Source of the DNA: Polytrichum commune | Lineage: Eukaryota; Streptophyta; Polytrichopsida; Polytrichales; Polytrichaceae | Assembly: GCA_950295325.1 (NCBI GenBank) | Contig: OX485805.1 | Span: 35,453,501-35,513,500, forward strand | Direction: 5' to 3' | Length of the DNA: 60,000 bases | Part shown: positions 1 through 11,650 of the stretch, in pieces | Layout: every line of letters begins with the position of its first letter | Position numbering within the stretch: position 1 is the first letter of the stretch | Translations under genes and position numbers: made by a program | Notes under the pieces: model-generated | Seen by the model: the letters and a program-made list of their open reading frames with translations, nothing else | The model's database searches: none | Told to the model about the DNA's origin: nothing

Positions 1-850
1 AGACAAGTTTGAGAAGGCTCTCCACCCAACCATAGAGAAGGGAGTCACAAGTTGATGATCTCCCTCTCACCACTGAGCCTCTTTATTGATATGTAAATTG
101 GTACAGAAGTCTCTTGACACTTCAGGTCAAGACACTGGAACACCAATCACTTGTTCATGTACTCATCTAAAATGCCTAAAAGGTCACTTGAGACCTTTTA
201 GTTTGAGCTACCCCAGTCTCTTCGAATTCCAACAGTACACATCTATACAACAATTTGCTTGCGTCTTCTCGTTACCTCCAGAGATCAATAGCATAAACTC
301 AAGACAATTCCTTATGTCCAAATTGAGGTCTTAGTAAACATGTCAAACAACAATTAGTGTGAGTCTTCTTGTCACCTCTGGAGATAAGTAGCAGAAACTC
401 CAGACAAGGAATCATGTTGGACGAGGTCTTAACACAGATGCTGCACAACACTTCACATGGATCTTCTTGCTACCTCTGGAGATCTGTGAAGATCAGTAGC
501 AGAAACTCGAGACAAGGAACTGTCTTGAAATCGAGATCTTAGTACAGATGTTATACAAAAATTTCCTTGAATCTTCTTGTTTCATCTGGAGATCTTTGGA
601 GATCAGTAGTAGGACTTTGCAAATTTCTGTAGGTTGTATATGAATTCAATATTTCTTGAAACAAATTTTGCAGACTTTGTATAGATTTGCTAATCTATGG
701 ATTTTCTTTGAAATTTTTACCAAGCTGTTCAACTTGCCTGAAATAGCAAAGTTTCTTAAATGTCGCTTTAAAGGCTCCGTACCTTAGTGTAGATGCTATA
801 CAACAATTTTCTCAAGTCTTCTCATTACTTGGAAAATGGCTTCTTCCATG
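1..850. repeat. Decayed ~100-bp tandem repeats
   Basis: A motif of the form TCTTCTTG-YY-ACCTCTGGAGAT recurs at about 264, 364, 472 and 572, that is at spacings of 100, 108 and 100 bp. Each is followed by CAGTAGCAGAAACTC-like and GACAAGGAA-like blocks and a 'gtcttagtacagatg' block. A weaker copy appears near 815. The copies are diverged and no reading frame is kept across units, so this looks like an old minisatellite rather than a coding repeat. The first 80 bases could belong to something beyond the left edge. Confidence 0.6.
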
Positions 851-1189
851 CAGATCGTTGTGAGTCGTCACAATTCCAAAGGGTGGTATATCATGCAATT
901 ATTACAATCACTTTATACCTAGTGGCGTATGATGTAATCATCTTAAAATTTATGCATTATTCTGATGTAAGATTTTGCTACTTAATAGCATATTGTGACA
1001 CACATTAGAAGAAAATAACAAATATCACACAATTATAATGCAATAATCAGGAATATATGATGTCATTTCAACATGTCATTGTTTGTACATGATAATTTTG
1101 TGTCCAAAAGTTTGTGACAATGCTATGGTCAGAGTAGCTGCCTGCCACCATTTGGCTATTGCTATATATGTGATTTGTTATTTACTTCG

Positions 1190-1228
1190 TTTTTTTTTTT
1201 TTTTTTTTTTTGGGGGGGGGGGGGGGGG
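1190..1228. repeat. T22/G17 homopolymer junction
   Basis: A run of 22 T is followed directly by 17 G. On the minus strand this reads C17 then A22. The A22 lies about 575 bp downstream of the stop of the minus-strand CK1 copy, so it could be the poly(A) tail of a retrotransposed transcript, but the distance makes this only a suggestion. The G run could form a quadruplex. Its exact length may be affected by sequencing error. Confidence 0.8.
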
Positions 1229-1229
1229 C

Positions 1230-1784
1230 TTCCATTCAATTCCTTGGATCTAGTGCTCAAGATTGAAGACTTCAACATCCTTCCAACACAAATTTGCCCT
1301 TCAAAATATATCTCCCTCAAAAAAATGTCCTTCACAATAATATGCTCAAGTGGAAGTGTGCCCTTCACTTAAAAGTGTTGAAAAGAAAGTGGTCTTTAAC
1401 TATTGTTCATCCAAAAAGGTTCATATTATTTAGAAGTTTGATACCAAGACCAAGAGGCGGAGGTCATTGTCACTTCTAAAGGTAGATTTGGAATGGAAGA
1501 TCAATGCTTTACATACAATTCCCTTATGTAGTGGTAGCATGTGCTTCTAATCATGCATTAATAAAAACACTTATGTTATGTTACATACTAATAGATCAAT
1601 TGTATTATTTAATTTGGTTTTTTAAATGTGAAATGTTGTATTAAGAGTGTTAAAGTCAAGTGGAAGGCTAGAACTTAATCGCCCTTCCAAAAGATACTCA
1701 TAAAAAGCCTTCAATCTTGAACATTGCTTGAATCTGAGCACATCGTGAGGTCGTTGGAGGAGATGTTTGTACTTGGGTCAGTCG
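1230..1784. other. No gene seen
   Basis: AT-rich sequence with short stop-rich frames. If the CK1 copy at 1785-2650 was retrotransposed, this stretch would be its former 3' untranslated region on the minus strand. Nothing else is recognisable. Confidence 0.4.
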
Positions 1785-2650
1785 TTAAACTTGAGTGAAT
1801 TGCACTGACAAAAGAAGTTGACCGTAGGGGGTGTTATAAGAAGTTGAGCCTTGCGGGGCATTATAAGCAGATGACCCTTGGGGGATGTCATAAGCATATG
1901 ATTGGGCAACTCCTTCTACATGCACAGATAGCCCCATACTTATTTTGTGTTTTTTGTTCCAATCATAGACGTACTCAAACGTGAAACCCTCTCAGACGAA
2001 CAAATCTTGAAACATGTGTTTGAGATGCGCGTAGTCGGATGCTTCATCAAACCTAAGAGCATGGCAGTAACGAAAGTAGGGTGCAAACTCAGGAGGGTAC
2101 CCATGACGTAGGTTCTTGGTTTGGGTGTGTTTCTTCACAAACCTCACTGTTTCCATCTTACGCTTAAGGCTCATCCCGAATGCTAACCCTTGCCAAGGGA
2201 GAGACCCCCATAAGAAGTACATGAGCACGTATCCAAGGGACTCTAGGTCATCTCGTTCAAACTCACATATCGGATGGTCCCCAAGGCCCTCATCTCGTGG
2301 TGGCCACCATAAGGAGGTATGAGCTTATGGGTACTTGGGTCCCGATACTCCACGGCGAGACCAAAGTTGATGATATACACTACTTCATGCAACCATGTCC
2401 CGAGCCCCATCACAAAGTTTTTGTGTTTAATGTCAAGGTGTAGAATGCCCTTGGAATGCATGTACTCGATGCGATCGAGCATGTGGTCGGCGAGCATGAG
2501 CACCGTTTTTAATGCGAACACGTGGTCACAATAGTTGAAGAGATCCTCCAAGCTCGGGCCCAACAGGTCGAGGACGAGCACAACCCAACGATCGTCCTCT
2601 TGGCTAAACCTCTGGACGGTTGGGATAAAGAAAGAAAAGAAAAGAAAAAT
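1785..2650 (-). pseudogene. Casein kinase 1-like pseudogene (intronless)
   Basis: On the minus strand the translation follows the CK1 fold from the hinge to the C-lobe: LVLDLLGPSLEDLFNYC, KTVLMLADHML, then HLDIKHKNFVMGLG where active CK1 has HRDIKPDNF, then IINFGLAVEYRDPSTHK where CK1 has DFGLAKKYRD. After GTIRYVSLN a stretch is missing (normally NTHLGIEQSR) and the frame shifts. The next frame resumes with ERDDLESLGYVLMYFL, GSLPWQG, YFRYCHALRF and DYAHLKHMFQDLFV. A TGA then interrupts before EGFTFEYVYDWN, and a Gln/Ser/Tyr-rich tail ends at 1785. The N-lobe with the P-loop and VAVK lysine is absent. The Arg of HRD and the Asp of DFG are both replaced, so it could not be an active kinase even without the breaks. 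No introns are visible, which fits a 5'-truncated processed copy. A decayed single-exon gene is the alternative. Confidence 0.85.
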
Positions 2651-2771
2651 TATGCCTGCACATTGTACCGGCATGAATGCGAACCCGTTATCCAAATGCT
2701 TAACACGGCGGACCATGTTGTAACATGGGGAGTTATGCCTCTTTTGGGAGGTGGACGGACGGTTGGGATAA
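2614..2771. repeat. 15-bp direct repeat, 143 bp apart
   Basis: GGACGGTTGGGATAA occurs at 2614-2628 and again at 2757-2771. The first copy sits at the 5' edge of the recognisable CK1 homology. The segment between begins with an A/G-rich tract (AGAAAGAAAAGAAAAG). This may be a local duplication or the footprint of an insertion that separated the pseudogene from its former upstream part. Confidence 0.6.
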
Positions 2772-4460
2772 CAATTAAGTTGATTGACTTGAATTCACAG
2801 ATTTTTAACTATACTTGCATCATCGTTGATGTTGTTGACACACAACACTGCACATCTGGTTGAATTTGAAGGCTAATTATGCATAGTATACCTCATTTTA
2901 CATATCTGTCCAAGTGATATGCGTATACCTGTCTATCTCTTATTGTGAATGATTGAGCAAAAACCATAAATATGCTGTCACAAGAGATGGTTACCCCCTA
3001 ATAAGGGATTGGGAGACCATAATGCGGTTTCAATTTTACTTCATCTTTGTAATAGGCTATTTATTTGTGTGTAGCTCGATTCCATTCTTCTACCGAATCA
3101 ATGTTCCTCCTGTCACATTTATAATTTTCTTCATTACAAGAATTCCTATGGCACTTTATGCTTATAACTATTCAATATTTTATAAATGCAATCTTTCTCA
3201 TCAAACCTTAACTCTTATTTCATTACAAAATTTACTATATGGGAAAGCAAACCAGTGTATGAGATGTTTTTCCAACTTCAATCGTGTAGATTACCGTTTG
3301 AGTCAATAAAACCAAACTCCAAGTGACTTCACTCGTTATTGAAATTATGGTTCAATTTAAGTAGTTCTAAAATGAACTGGTGACAATCAATGACAATGTT
3401 GTTTGTTCCAGCTGTTATGGCTAGAGTCTAAAATTCAACCTCCATGACTCTCTTTGGGGAGCATACACAAAATCAGGCCTTAAAACTGTGCCTCATCAAA
3501 TATCTTCCGCATGAAATCAAACCCTTTAAGCCTTGAGGGGTTTAATGAAGCAATTCATGGGTGTTTTGCATCATGATCAGGGAGAACCAACCGCTAGTTA
3601 CAGATGAACCGGTTGAGTTTGAGAGATAACCAATTGAAGTTCAAGACTTCAGGAAAATTACTGATCAGTCTTCAGGAATGTTTGGAATATACCTCAATTT
3701 AATAAAGGAAAATCAACAACATGTTACCGGTTGGACTTGGAAACACTAGGATTTTGACCAGTTATGCTCAAAAATCTCCCCCAACATTGTTTTGGATTCC
3801 TAGAGATATGGTGCGTTTGAACAATAGTGCTCCATTTCCACTTGCCATTTGCATGATGTAGAAAAGCACAACCATTAAGCACACTTTGATTAACTCTCTT
3901 CAAGATCAACACAATCTCCACTTAAACTTTCGTTGGAAATTTTACCACACAAATTCTCTTGTTAGATTTGCTTCATCAACAACCTCTGTATGTGCAAGCT
4001 TGTTGAAATACCACTCAGGCCTCGAGCATCAACCGAAGGGCATACTAATATTAACAATGTAATACTCTTGAAAAGCAAATCCATACTATATCTTCGTCAA
4101 TCTTCCTCTTTACATGCTGCTTAGGATGCTGGCCTTGAATAAGTGGTGGTATGTACCCCCACAGAGTCTTAGGAGCATCAAACAAGCATGTGTTGAAACT
4201 GAAAATTAAAACATAAATGTCAAGTACATGTACAATTGAGATTCTTTTGTACAAACCCAGCACTCACAATGTAAATTCTAATAAGGGACCAATTCTAAAT
4301 TGGAGATGTCAGTTCCTACCTAGATTTTTTATCACCTTTCTGGATGGAAATGGTTTATTTCCAACAAATGCCTCTTTAATATACATTTTTTTCCAAACCA
4401 CTAGCAAAAGTTCTTCTGTCTTCAGATGGAAGTGCTGACATGTATGGGAAAAGCTTAGAC
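2772..4460. other. Intergenic; F5 repeat fragment at ~3585-3800
   Basis: No gene is seen. Around 3585-3800 the sequence carries ACCGGTTGAGTTTGA, TTCAAGACTTCAGGAAAATTA and CTAGGATTTTGACCA, which are the reverse complement of the F5 repeat at 10965-11650. The part next to 4460 should contain the 3' untranslated region of ispE. Confidence 0.5.
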
Positions 4461-7400
4461 TTATTCACAAATCTTTTGTTCAATAGAACAAGTCTTGTCC
4501 TCGTAGTCCTCAAGTTGCTCAGAAGATGTTGGTTGCTGATACCACTCGTTCTCCTGTCGGGTTATGAAATAGGCCTCTGCAAGCCACATCTCATATTAAC
4601 AATGATAATAATAATATCAAAAAACACCACTTGACTTCTTTGTTTTTAAAGAAATATAAAGAGGGCACTTCAGTGGCAAGTGCAGGCATCAATACTTTCC
4701 GATCTTGCAAAACAAAAATACATAACACTATCTCATAACCACTATCTCGTAAATTCAACTTCTAATTTCTACTTGCCGTGATATCAAATATAAACTACAT
4801 TTGTCCCCATTGGAAGATATACATCTTCAAGCTGTATGGTATCCTCATGACATTAATTTGGACTAGAAAAAGCAACCACAAGAAAATGAAGATCTACAGC
4901 TATAGAAAAGCTGAGAAGTAACCTGAGACAAAAACATCACTGTATTTGTCCTCATCGTAGATAAACTGGGGTGGTTCACTATCTCCAACACCAACGATAG
5001 TACTTCCACTGCATATTCCCACCAGTGCCTTTCGTCAAAAGATGTTCATGAGATGCTCCCAGATGGTCCAATCAAGTGTTTTTGCAGGTTTCTTTTTCTT
5101 CCTACATCTGTGGATGAGGGGAGTGAAAGTCAAAATTAAATTTATACTCGGCAGTTCATGGCATATAGAAAAAACCGTATATGTCCACGGGTATTATAAT
5201 AGGTGATACCATGGAATTTTGCAATGGTATATGTGCACATATCAAGTGGGTAACAAAACTGGTATTGTATACAACATTGGTCCAAATAATACTTTAACTC
5301 TTTCTTGACTAATACATCCAACTGAGCCCATATCACACCCCCACAATTCCATTAGATAGAATCATGTTGGTGGAACGGTTGACTTGAATGACTAATAAGA
5401 CTACAAAATGTCCAATTGACTTGAATAAATGTCAGAATAAAAGTACAACCATGTCCTCTGATCTTATCATCCATTTTTTAGCAGATAAATTACAAGATAT
5501 ATGGTATCCACTTCCTTAAGTTGCATAAACCTCTTTCCTAAGTGCATGTATGAAAAAACTCTACCTTTGAGATAGAGCTAATGAAAGTCATAGATGGACA
5601 ATGTAAAAAGTTTCAAAGGATGGATAGTGTAATTTTCGTTTATATTTAAAGAAACTTTTGGACATACCTCCCTGACATGAAGACAGCTTGATAACGGCCA
5701 CGAGATGCAGCTAGAACTCGCTGCTTCAAAGACTTCAGTGTTGGCAGTAACTCAAATGCAGGTGGCTCTGAATGGGAAAAATGAAAGATTGCATTGACAT
5801 TAACTCCAGTGAAAGGCTTGCACAGGTTGTCGATTGTTTGAGGAATTTGAGATAATGTGTAGATTTCACATGGTAACTCGCACTACTAACCACTATGGGC
5901 ACTTAAGGTAAATATTTAAATTATTGTAAGAACAGGAATTGATTGCTTTAGTAGGACAAAATGCACAGTAAACACATACCAAGGTCATTGACACATGTAC
6001 TTTGTGAAATTCCATTCTCTGCAATTTCTTTCAATAAATCCTCTGGACTTCTGTTGCTTGCATTATCCATGGTAAACCGCTTTACAACAAGACAACAGAG
6101 TCAAAAAGTATAAGATCTCATACAATAGATGTCAGTATTTCAGGATCCTACATTAAAGACGTGGAAGGACTTGGGCTTGTGGACACCACTTGGGACAGAA
6201 TACATTTAAGTGGTTTCAACTGATAGGAACATTTTGACACTAATCCTCATGTATGAGATTTTTCCCCACAAAGAAATAACCTTTGATTCTGGTGCAGCAG
6301 ACATTCTAATATGTGCATAACGATGCTTATCACCTCCATGCTGCATATGTCAAAATGAACAGACACGAATCACAAAGAAGATTGCTCACTGAAAACAGGT
6401 ACCTTATAAACCTCAACTGTGGAGCACTCTTCTTGAGGCTTTATGAGCACCATGGGAGTGTCTAATGGAATCGGAGGTGGAATATCTTGCACAACCTGGT
6501 CAAGAATTTTGCACTCGGTTAGAATGGTTTTCCACCCTTACTTCATTTAAAATTCCAACCGCATCCACTGATTGCTCCATAACATTATCCAGCTGAAGAG
6601 CCGCATTCCATTACAAAATTAAGTGCCTTACCCACTGTAAAAGAAGCAAGGGAAAACAAGAGAAGGTTCACCTTTCTTTAGGAGCTGCCAGTCACCACAT
6701 GCTACTACCCTTCTTAGTCACTTCAAGTACTGAGGCATTTAAATAATCACATCTATTACTAGTCAGCTATTCCTAGGAAGTGCTGAGCCTAGACGCAGGA
6801 GTGAGTCCACAAAACAAACAAAAAATAGTATAGTAATAGTACTAATGGCCACAAGTAGGCTACTGGTAGGCTAGCAGCAGGGGCGGGACTGTATGCATGT
6901 AGTGTCCATCTGACGGTTTCATTAACCCAAGAGCTCAATGAGATTGTCCAGGAACCCAACCTGACATATTCCTGGCCCCACCCAGCGGAGCTCTTCAGTT
7001 GGATAATGTTGAGTCAAGGTGCGTTTACACACTACCACTGTTCCGGTGGTTGGTGGTTGTAGTTTACTTTCTTTGGCTCTATGTTTGAAAGATAAGGAGG
7101 GGGAAAGGTGCACTGGTGACAACCACAATTACAAATCCTCTTACTTGCCCAACTATGACATAAGGTGTAGTTAAGAGTAGTTGCACTGCTTGTAGGTTGC
7201 TTTCTTTGGCTCTATTTTGTTTGTAGTTACTATATGGACCAGAAGACCGGAAGAGAACTTCAAGGCCAAAGCATGGGAGAGGATTTGTAGGAGGAAATTA
7301 CTCTTTGACAAACTTTCCACCAGAATCCATTAATTATTTGACTGCATTCTATAGATTGCACTTCAGAACACTTTTTTCAAAACCTTCTTGAACCCCAACA

Positions 7401-10400
7401 CAACTACCGCAGTGGCTGTGTGTAAAACGCACCTTCAAAAATCATAAACAACATGATTGCACACATGAGAGTAACCAACTCACCTCTCCTTTGCCAGTGC
7501 AGTAGGCTGCTCCTCGAGAGAAAAAGAAAGGGCAGTCTGCACCAATCTCCCCTGACCACTCTTGCAGCTCTTTCTCACTTGCAATGTTCCCATTCATCTG
7601 GTTAGCTGCCCACAGAGCTGTTGCTGCATTCCCACTTCCACCTCCAAGACCTGCACCTGTTGGAACTCGCTTGTCCAGGTGTACCTACACCACCAATACA
7701 ATCACTCCTAACATATCACTTACCCAGACTTAATTCCATTACTTATCTTAATCAAATACCTATATTTGAGTGGTGGATGCTTAGGTGTGGACCTAAGAAC
7801 GGACACCAGAAATACACCATGTGTTTGGAAGAGATTGGAGTACGTGCTCAGAATATATTAACCACTCTAGGTTCAACGTAATTGGAGGGATCTATAGAAT
7901 CATTCAATGAGAAGAGAATCTCCACTCTGATAATGGATAAGATATTCACATGAACTCCAACCAGTACCAGGAAAATGGCTACAGCTTTAACTTGGATCTG
8001 CTAATCATCTTGTCCTATTTGCATGTTTACTATCCAAGGAGACATGGGTGCAGAGCTAAAAGTGTCCGTTTTAGGCCCACTTACCTTACACCTCCCTACT
8101 ACTACAATTAAAGACCAAGGCAAGTAAATTATAAATCAAACCATCTCCAGGGCAGCAATTTGCTACTCTATGTGGTAACCCAAATTGTGGACACCCTGGT
8201 TCACAATAACTCCCATTTATCCTCTTAATCATTTGATATATCATCCAGCACACACAGACGCAGTCAGCACTCAAAAGACAAAAAGAGAATCCAGAATAGC
8301 TGGCCACATTAACATACAGGGTGCAAGGTAATATGACACAGCATATGACAATCACACTTCCACACTTTGTGTACAAGAGGAAGCAATCTTTACCCAGAAG
8401 TATTTCTTTGTGCCTGTCTTCTTCCTGTACAAGTTGAAAGCCTTGATAATCTGCAGGGCAAGTAGTGAATATAAGCTCCTTACAACTCCGTGCAGGCCAA
8501 ATCAAGATACTCCTTTTTCTAAAATGGAGTTAGTAACAAGCTAACTCCAATTGGAGTTAAGTCAATATGATGATCACCCCAGAAGATGCCTACAGCAAGC
8601 TAACAATGTAGTTTGAGGAAAGATATATAGGATATCAGAACTGAAGTTCACTGCCTAAGCCATAATTCTGGCACGAGTTAAAGTATGCATACCAGGTTCT
8701 TATCATCAAGGGGGACCCCAAATACATTGGTTGTAAGTGAGTCTTTACTAGTCGAAGGGGATATTGAGAACTTAATAATGTCCCCTAAGCTGATCACCTG
8801 CAAGAATTCATCAAGGTTCAATAGTGTTAAGCAAAGGAGCTCCAAAAAGCAGGGCCAACAAATACCTGTTTCAATATTTAGCATCCTCTGCACTGACCTG
8901 TCTGAGGACCAGAGTACTATGTTTGCTTTTTAAGTTCCAACAAAAACCCTGGTATTTACGTTCTAGTAACAAACTCTGTTTACTTGAAAACAAGACACGT
9001 TTTAATTATTACGATTTCAAAGAACATGCAGAACAATTTCCATTTCCAGTCCCATCCAATAAAACACAATAAAGCCAGAAGGACAATCATGCATCACTTC
9101 TATATTGATAGATCCAAATTTTACCTGAGTTAATGGAAGTCTGCACTTTAAAGGCTAGAGAACTATTCTCTTATGATTGTAAGTCCCTGATTGAGATGTT
9201 TGGCTTAAGCTAGAACTTAATTCCACATTAGAGAAACTTGATTTGATGATCCAGAGATTTCAAGATTTCAACTCTTAAATAAGATCACTGTATTCACTCA
9301 TAATCGTGAGGAATTTGTACTCTCGAGCCAACAAATAATCAACACAATCAAATTGTTCCAAAAACCAGTGAGGGTACATACATGAAAAAGAGAGGCAAGG
9401 CCATGGTACCCATCAGGCCGCTTGCCTGTGATTCTCAAAAACACGTTCACCTGTGTCAAGAGTTCAAGAAAAACAATCCAATAACATTAAATTCGATTGT
9501 TCCTCCAAGCAACATCAGTAACCAATCCGGCAGACAAATTCAATTTCATACTACGACCTACTTTGAATTAGCATTGTACACTACTATGACAAATGTGATT
9601 ATGCCCAGCAAATAGACCACAAACACATACCTTGGAAGGTGAAAACAGAGTAAGGTTAGAGATAAGAGATGAAGATGAGTCGTTCAATTCCGCAGCAAGC
9701 TCGTCGAATCGTGACTTAGGGTCATACACCACCTGCATGAAATCATTTCAACTACATGTTATGCTAAGAGTGTTGCTAGAACATCCCTGAGATGACAAAC
9801 TTACCAAGACCACATGTAACAACTTCTAGACGCCAGATAATTGATAAAATTACAGGATGGAAAAAGAAAGGAGGATAGTTCTTTAAACGGCATCACGTTA
9901 TCCAGCTCAGACTTGCTAGAACATCCCTGAGTGACAAACTTAGGAAGACTAGTTAACTGATTTAAAAATTTAAAGGAGCGAGATAATTGATGTAAATTGA
10001 AAGATGGAAAAAGAAAGGAGTGAAGCTCTTTAAGTGACATTTTTCAATATGTATTACACTATTCACCTAATAGGTTTCCTTTAATGTCCAGCTGATAGGT
10101 TGGTGTGTTTGCAGTAAGGAAAGAAAAGGAGAAGTGAAAGTGTTCGATGAGTTAGATTCTCCACTGTTTCTACTACAAGTACTGATCAAATAGGAGAATC
10201 TCTCGATAAAAGCATCTGGAAATGCAGGAAGGCAGAGGGGATAACATGTACCTCTCTTTTGTTTGCGCTTGTTGGTATATCAGATGCATCACTTCGAATC
10301 CCTCTTCTTCTGGCTACCATTCGCAGAGAGCTATTACCTTGCGCGCCTCCAGTGCTCTGGGTGAACTTACTGTAAGAAAGATTCTTACCCAAACTCCCAA

Positions 10401-10772
10401 AAGAAGGACCAGAAAATGAGGCCGGTGACGAATGCAGTCTAGCATGTGCACCCAACATTGCTCCCACCACAGGTGACAAATTCGGGCTTTTGGTGGTGGT
10501 TGGATTATGGATACCTAAGAAGACAACAAACTAAGATTGTATAAAACCCACAAAGCAACAACCAAAGAAGACAAAAAAATAAGATTTCATTAAATTCACA
10601 AAGCAACAACCTAAGAAGATAACAAACTAAGATTGCATTAAACCCACAAAAGCAACAATTGACAAGAAAAGCAAAGGGCACAAGCAACTATTGCAGAATT
10701 CCGAATTCAAGTAATGTTCAAACCTTCAAGAAGGCAATAGTTCTTACCTTTTACAAACATCGCGAGCGGCAT
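4461..10772 (-). CDS. ispE: 4-(cytidine 5'-diphospho)-2-C-methyl-D-erythritol kinase, plastid precursor
   Basis: ATP-dependent 2-OH phosphorylation of CDP-methylerythritol in the plastid MEP isoprenoid pathway; GHMP kinase family. Twelve exons, all GT-AG, read from the minus strand: 10748-10772, 10252-10514, 9631-9732, 9382-9450, 8693-8797, 8394-8450, 7484-7684, 6403-6495, 5980-6079, 5668-5767, 4923-5008, 4461-4576. They join in frame to 438 residues; Arabidopsis CMK is 383. Residues 1 to ~95 are Ser/Thr/Arg-rich, as in a transit peptide. LTLFSPSK then VNVFLRITGKRPDGYH (123-146) holds the catalytic Lys130. PTGAGLGGGSGNAA (215-228) is the ATP loop. GADCPFF holds catalytic Asp257. AVFMSGSGSTIVG (366-378) is the third GHMP motif. 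The plant-type tail SEAYFITRQENEWY follows. The start is the least certain point: Met1 (MPLAMFVK) or Met5 are both possible, and exon 1 is only 25 bp of coding sequence. Intron 6 carries an F2 transposon. The gene is divergent from EMC5. Confidence 0.95.
7718..8088 (+). mobile_element. F2 miniature transposon in ispE intron 6
   Basis: Shows the F2 series in order: ACTTATCTTAAT, ATACCTATATTTGAGTGGT, GGTGTGGACCTAAGAACGGA, AGAGATTGGAGTACGTGCTC, GATAAGATATTCACATGA and a final GGCCCACTTACCTTA. It lies in the antisense direction relative to ispE. Its right end, read on the ispE strand, is TAAGGTAAGTGGG, a consensus-like 5' splice site about 300 bp into the 709-bp intron. Confidence 0.8.
10514..10660. 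repeat. 48-bp tandem triplication at ispE intron 1/exon 2
   Basis: CCTAAGAAGACAACAAACTA-type units start at 10514, 10562 and 10610, exactly 48 bp apart, each followed by AGATT, an ACCCACAAAG-like block and CAACAA. The first unit contains the splice acceptor used for exon 2 (TTCTTAG read on the minus strand). The third unit keeps the same acceptor sequence; the second has lost it (TTCTTTG). Confidence 0.75.
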
Positions 10773-11017
10773 CCACACAATGGCATCGCAATTCAGTAAT
10801 GGCGGAGAGAGGAGTAGCAATGGCGGGAGAGAAGAAAAACGACGGAGGGAGGAGAGAGGAGCTGGTCGGAGAAGCGGAGGAGGAATGAAGAACAGCAGAA
10901 GAGCCAATGAGAGGGCGCCATGTGGCGCGGGCAGCGGGGCGGGAAGGGCCGGGCAGGGGGGGAGTGCCCCGGGAGATTTTGGGCCATAATCGGTCCAAAT
11001 CCTAGTGTTTCTAATAA
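10773..11017 (-). promoter_or_regulatory. Probable ispE leader/promoter region
   Basis: This 245-bp stretch lies between the ispE start and transposon F1-A. It is much richer in G+C than its surroundings and has a strongly pyrimidine-rich sense strand (CTCCTCTCTCC-like blocks), typical of plant 5' leaders. The part beyond about 10965 belongs to repeat F5. No TATA box is clear enough to call. Confidence 0.4.
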
Positions 11018-11650
11018 GGGCCACTTCACACATGAGACTGAGAGCCCGTGACCATTCCACTTCAAGCACTCACATTGGTGGAAAGGACGGAGCCGGTCCA
11101 AGTTCGCTTCACACTACACTTGAGGGACCAACAGAGTATGTGAATGCAAGATGGATGTAAAGTCTACATGGATTCCTACATGGCATCAAATGGATCATGT
11201 TTCATGATTACTTGGACTATTCTCAAAAACCACCTCTTAGAAGTAGGTCTAACAAAAAGTTGGGAGACCATGGCACTCCGAACATTCACAACCGTTCGGA
11301 ACCACATGAATTGAAATTCATTGAAATAGCATTTGGTTGAGGGCCCAGTCACATATGACTTCACATTACACTTGAGGGTCCGTGACCGCACTACATGATT
11401 TTGGAGGTGTCTTGGGACGGCATTTGGACACTTTCTTCTGGGCTCTCATAATTTCATGGTCACGGCTTTTGGATCGTGTGTGAAGTGGCCCTAGACCAAT
11501 GACATGTTGTGATCTTTCAGTTTTCCTTTATTAGCTTTACAATATTATCTATAAATTCCACTAAAACGGTGGGTAATTTTCCTGAAGTCTTGAACTTCAA
11601 CCGGTTATTTTTCAAACTCGACCGGTTCATTTGCAACTAATAAATAGTCC
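10965..11650 (+). repeat. F5 repeat, split by F1-A
   Basis: CGGTCCAAATCCTAGTGTTT lies left of F1-A, and ATGTTGTGATCTTTC, CTTTATTAG, GGTAATTTTCCTGAAGTC and AACCGGTT lie right of it. The uninterrupted copy at 30790-30960 has the same blocks in the same order (GGTCAAAATCCTAGTGTTTC, then ATGTTGTGATCTTTTGGTTC, GGTAATTTTCCCGAAGTC). The split is therefore caused by the F1 insertion. Confidence 0.7.
11018..11491 (-). mobile_element. F1 transposon, copy A
   Basis: Begins GGGCCACTTCACACATGAG and ends GTGTGAAGTGGCCC. The flanks are TAA on the left and TAG on the right, a decayed TWA target duplication. The body matches copies B-E in reverse order: CGTGACCATT, CACTTCAAGCACT, CTTGAGGGACCAACAGAGTA, AATGGATCATGTTTCATG, CAAAAAGTTGGGAGACCATG. 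No transposase frame is present. A 3-bp TWA duplication with GGG-starting ends suggests a Harbinger/Tourist-like non-autonomous element (inference). Confidence 0.85.

Noticed and set aside
10505-10687. Leu/Cys-rich minus-strand frame of 60 codons
   Set aside because: It is a translation of the 48-bp tandem repeat inside ispE intron 1 and is out of frame with exon 2.
11018-11491. Open frames across F1 copies (also at 13230, 33060 and 51867)
   Set aside because: They follow from repeat sequence, differ in frame between copies and match no transposase.
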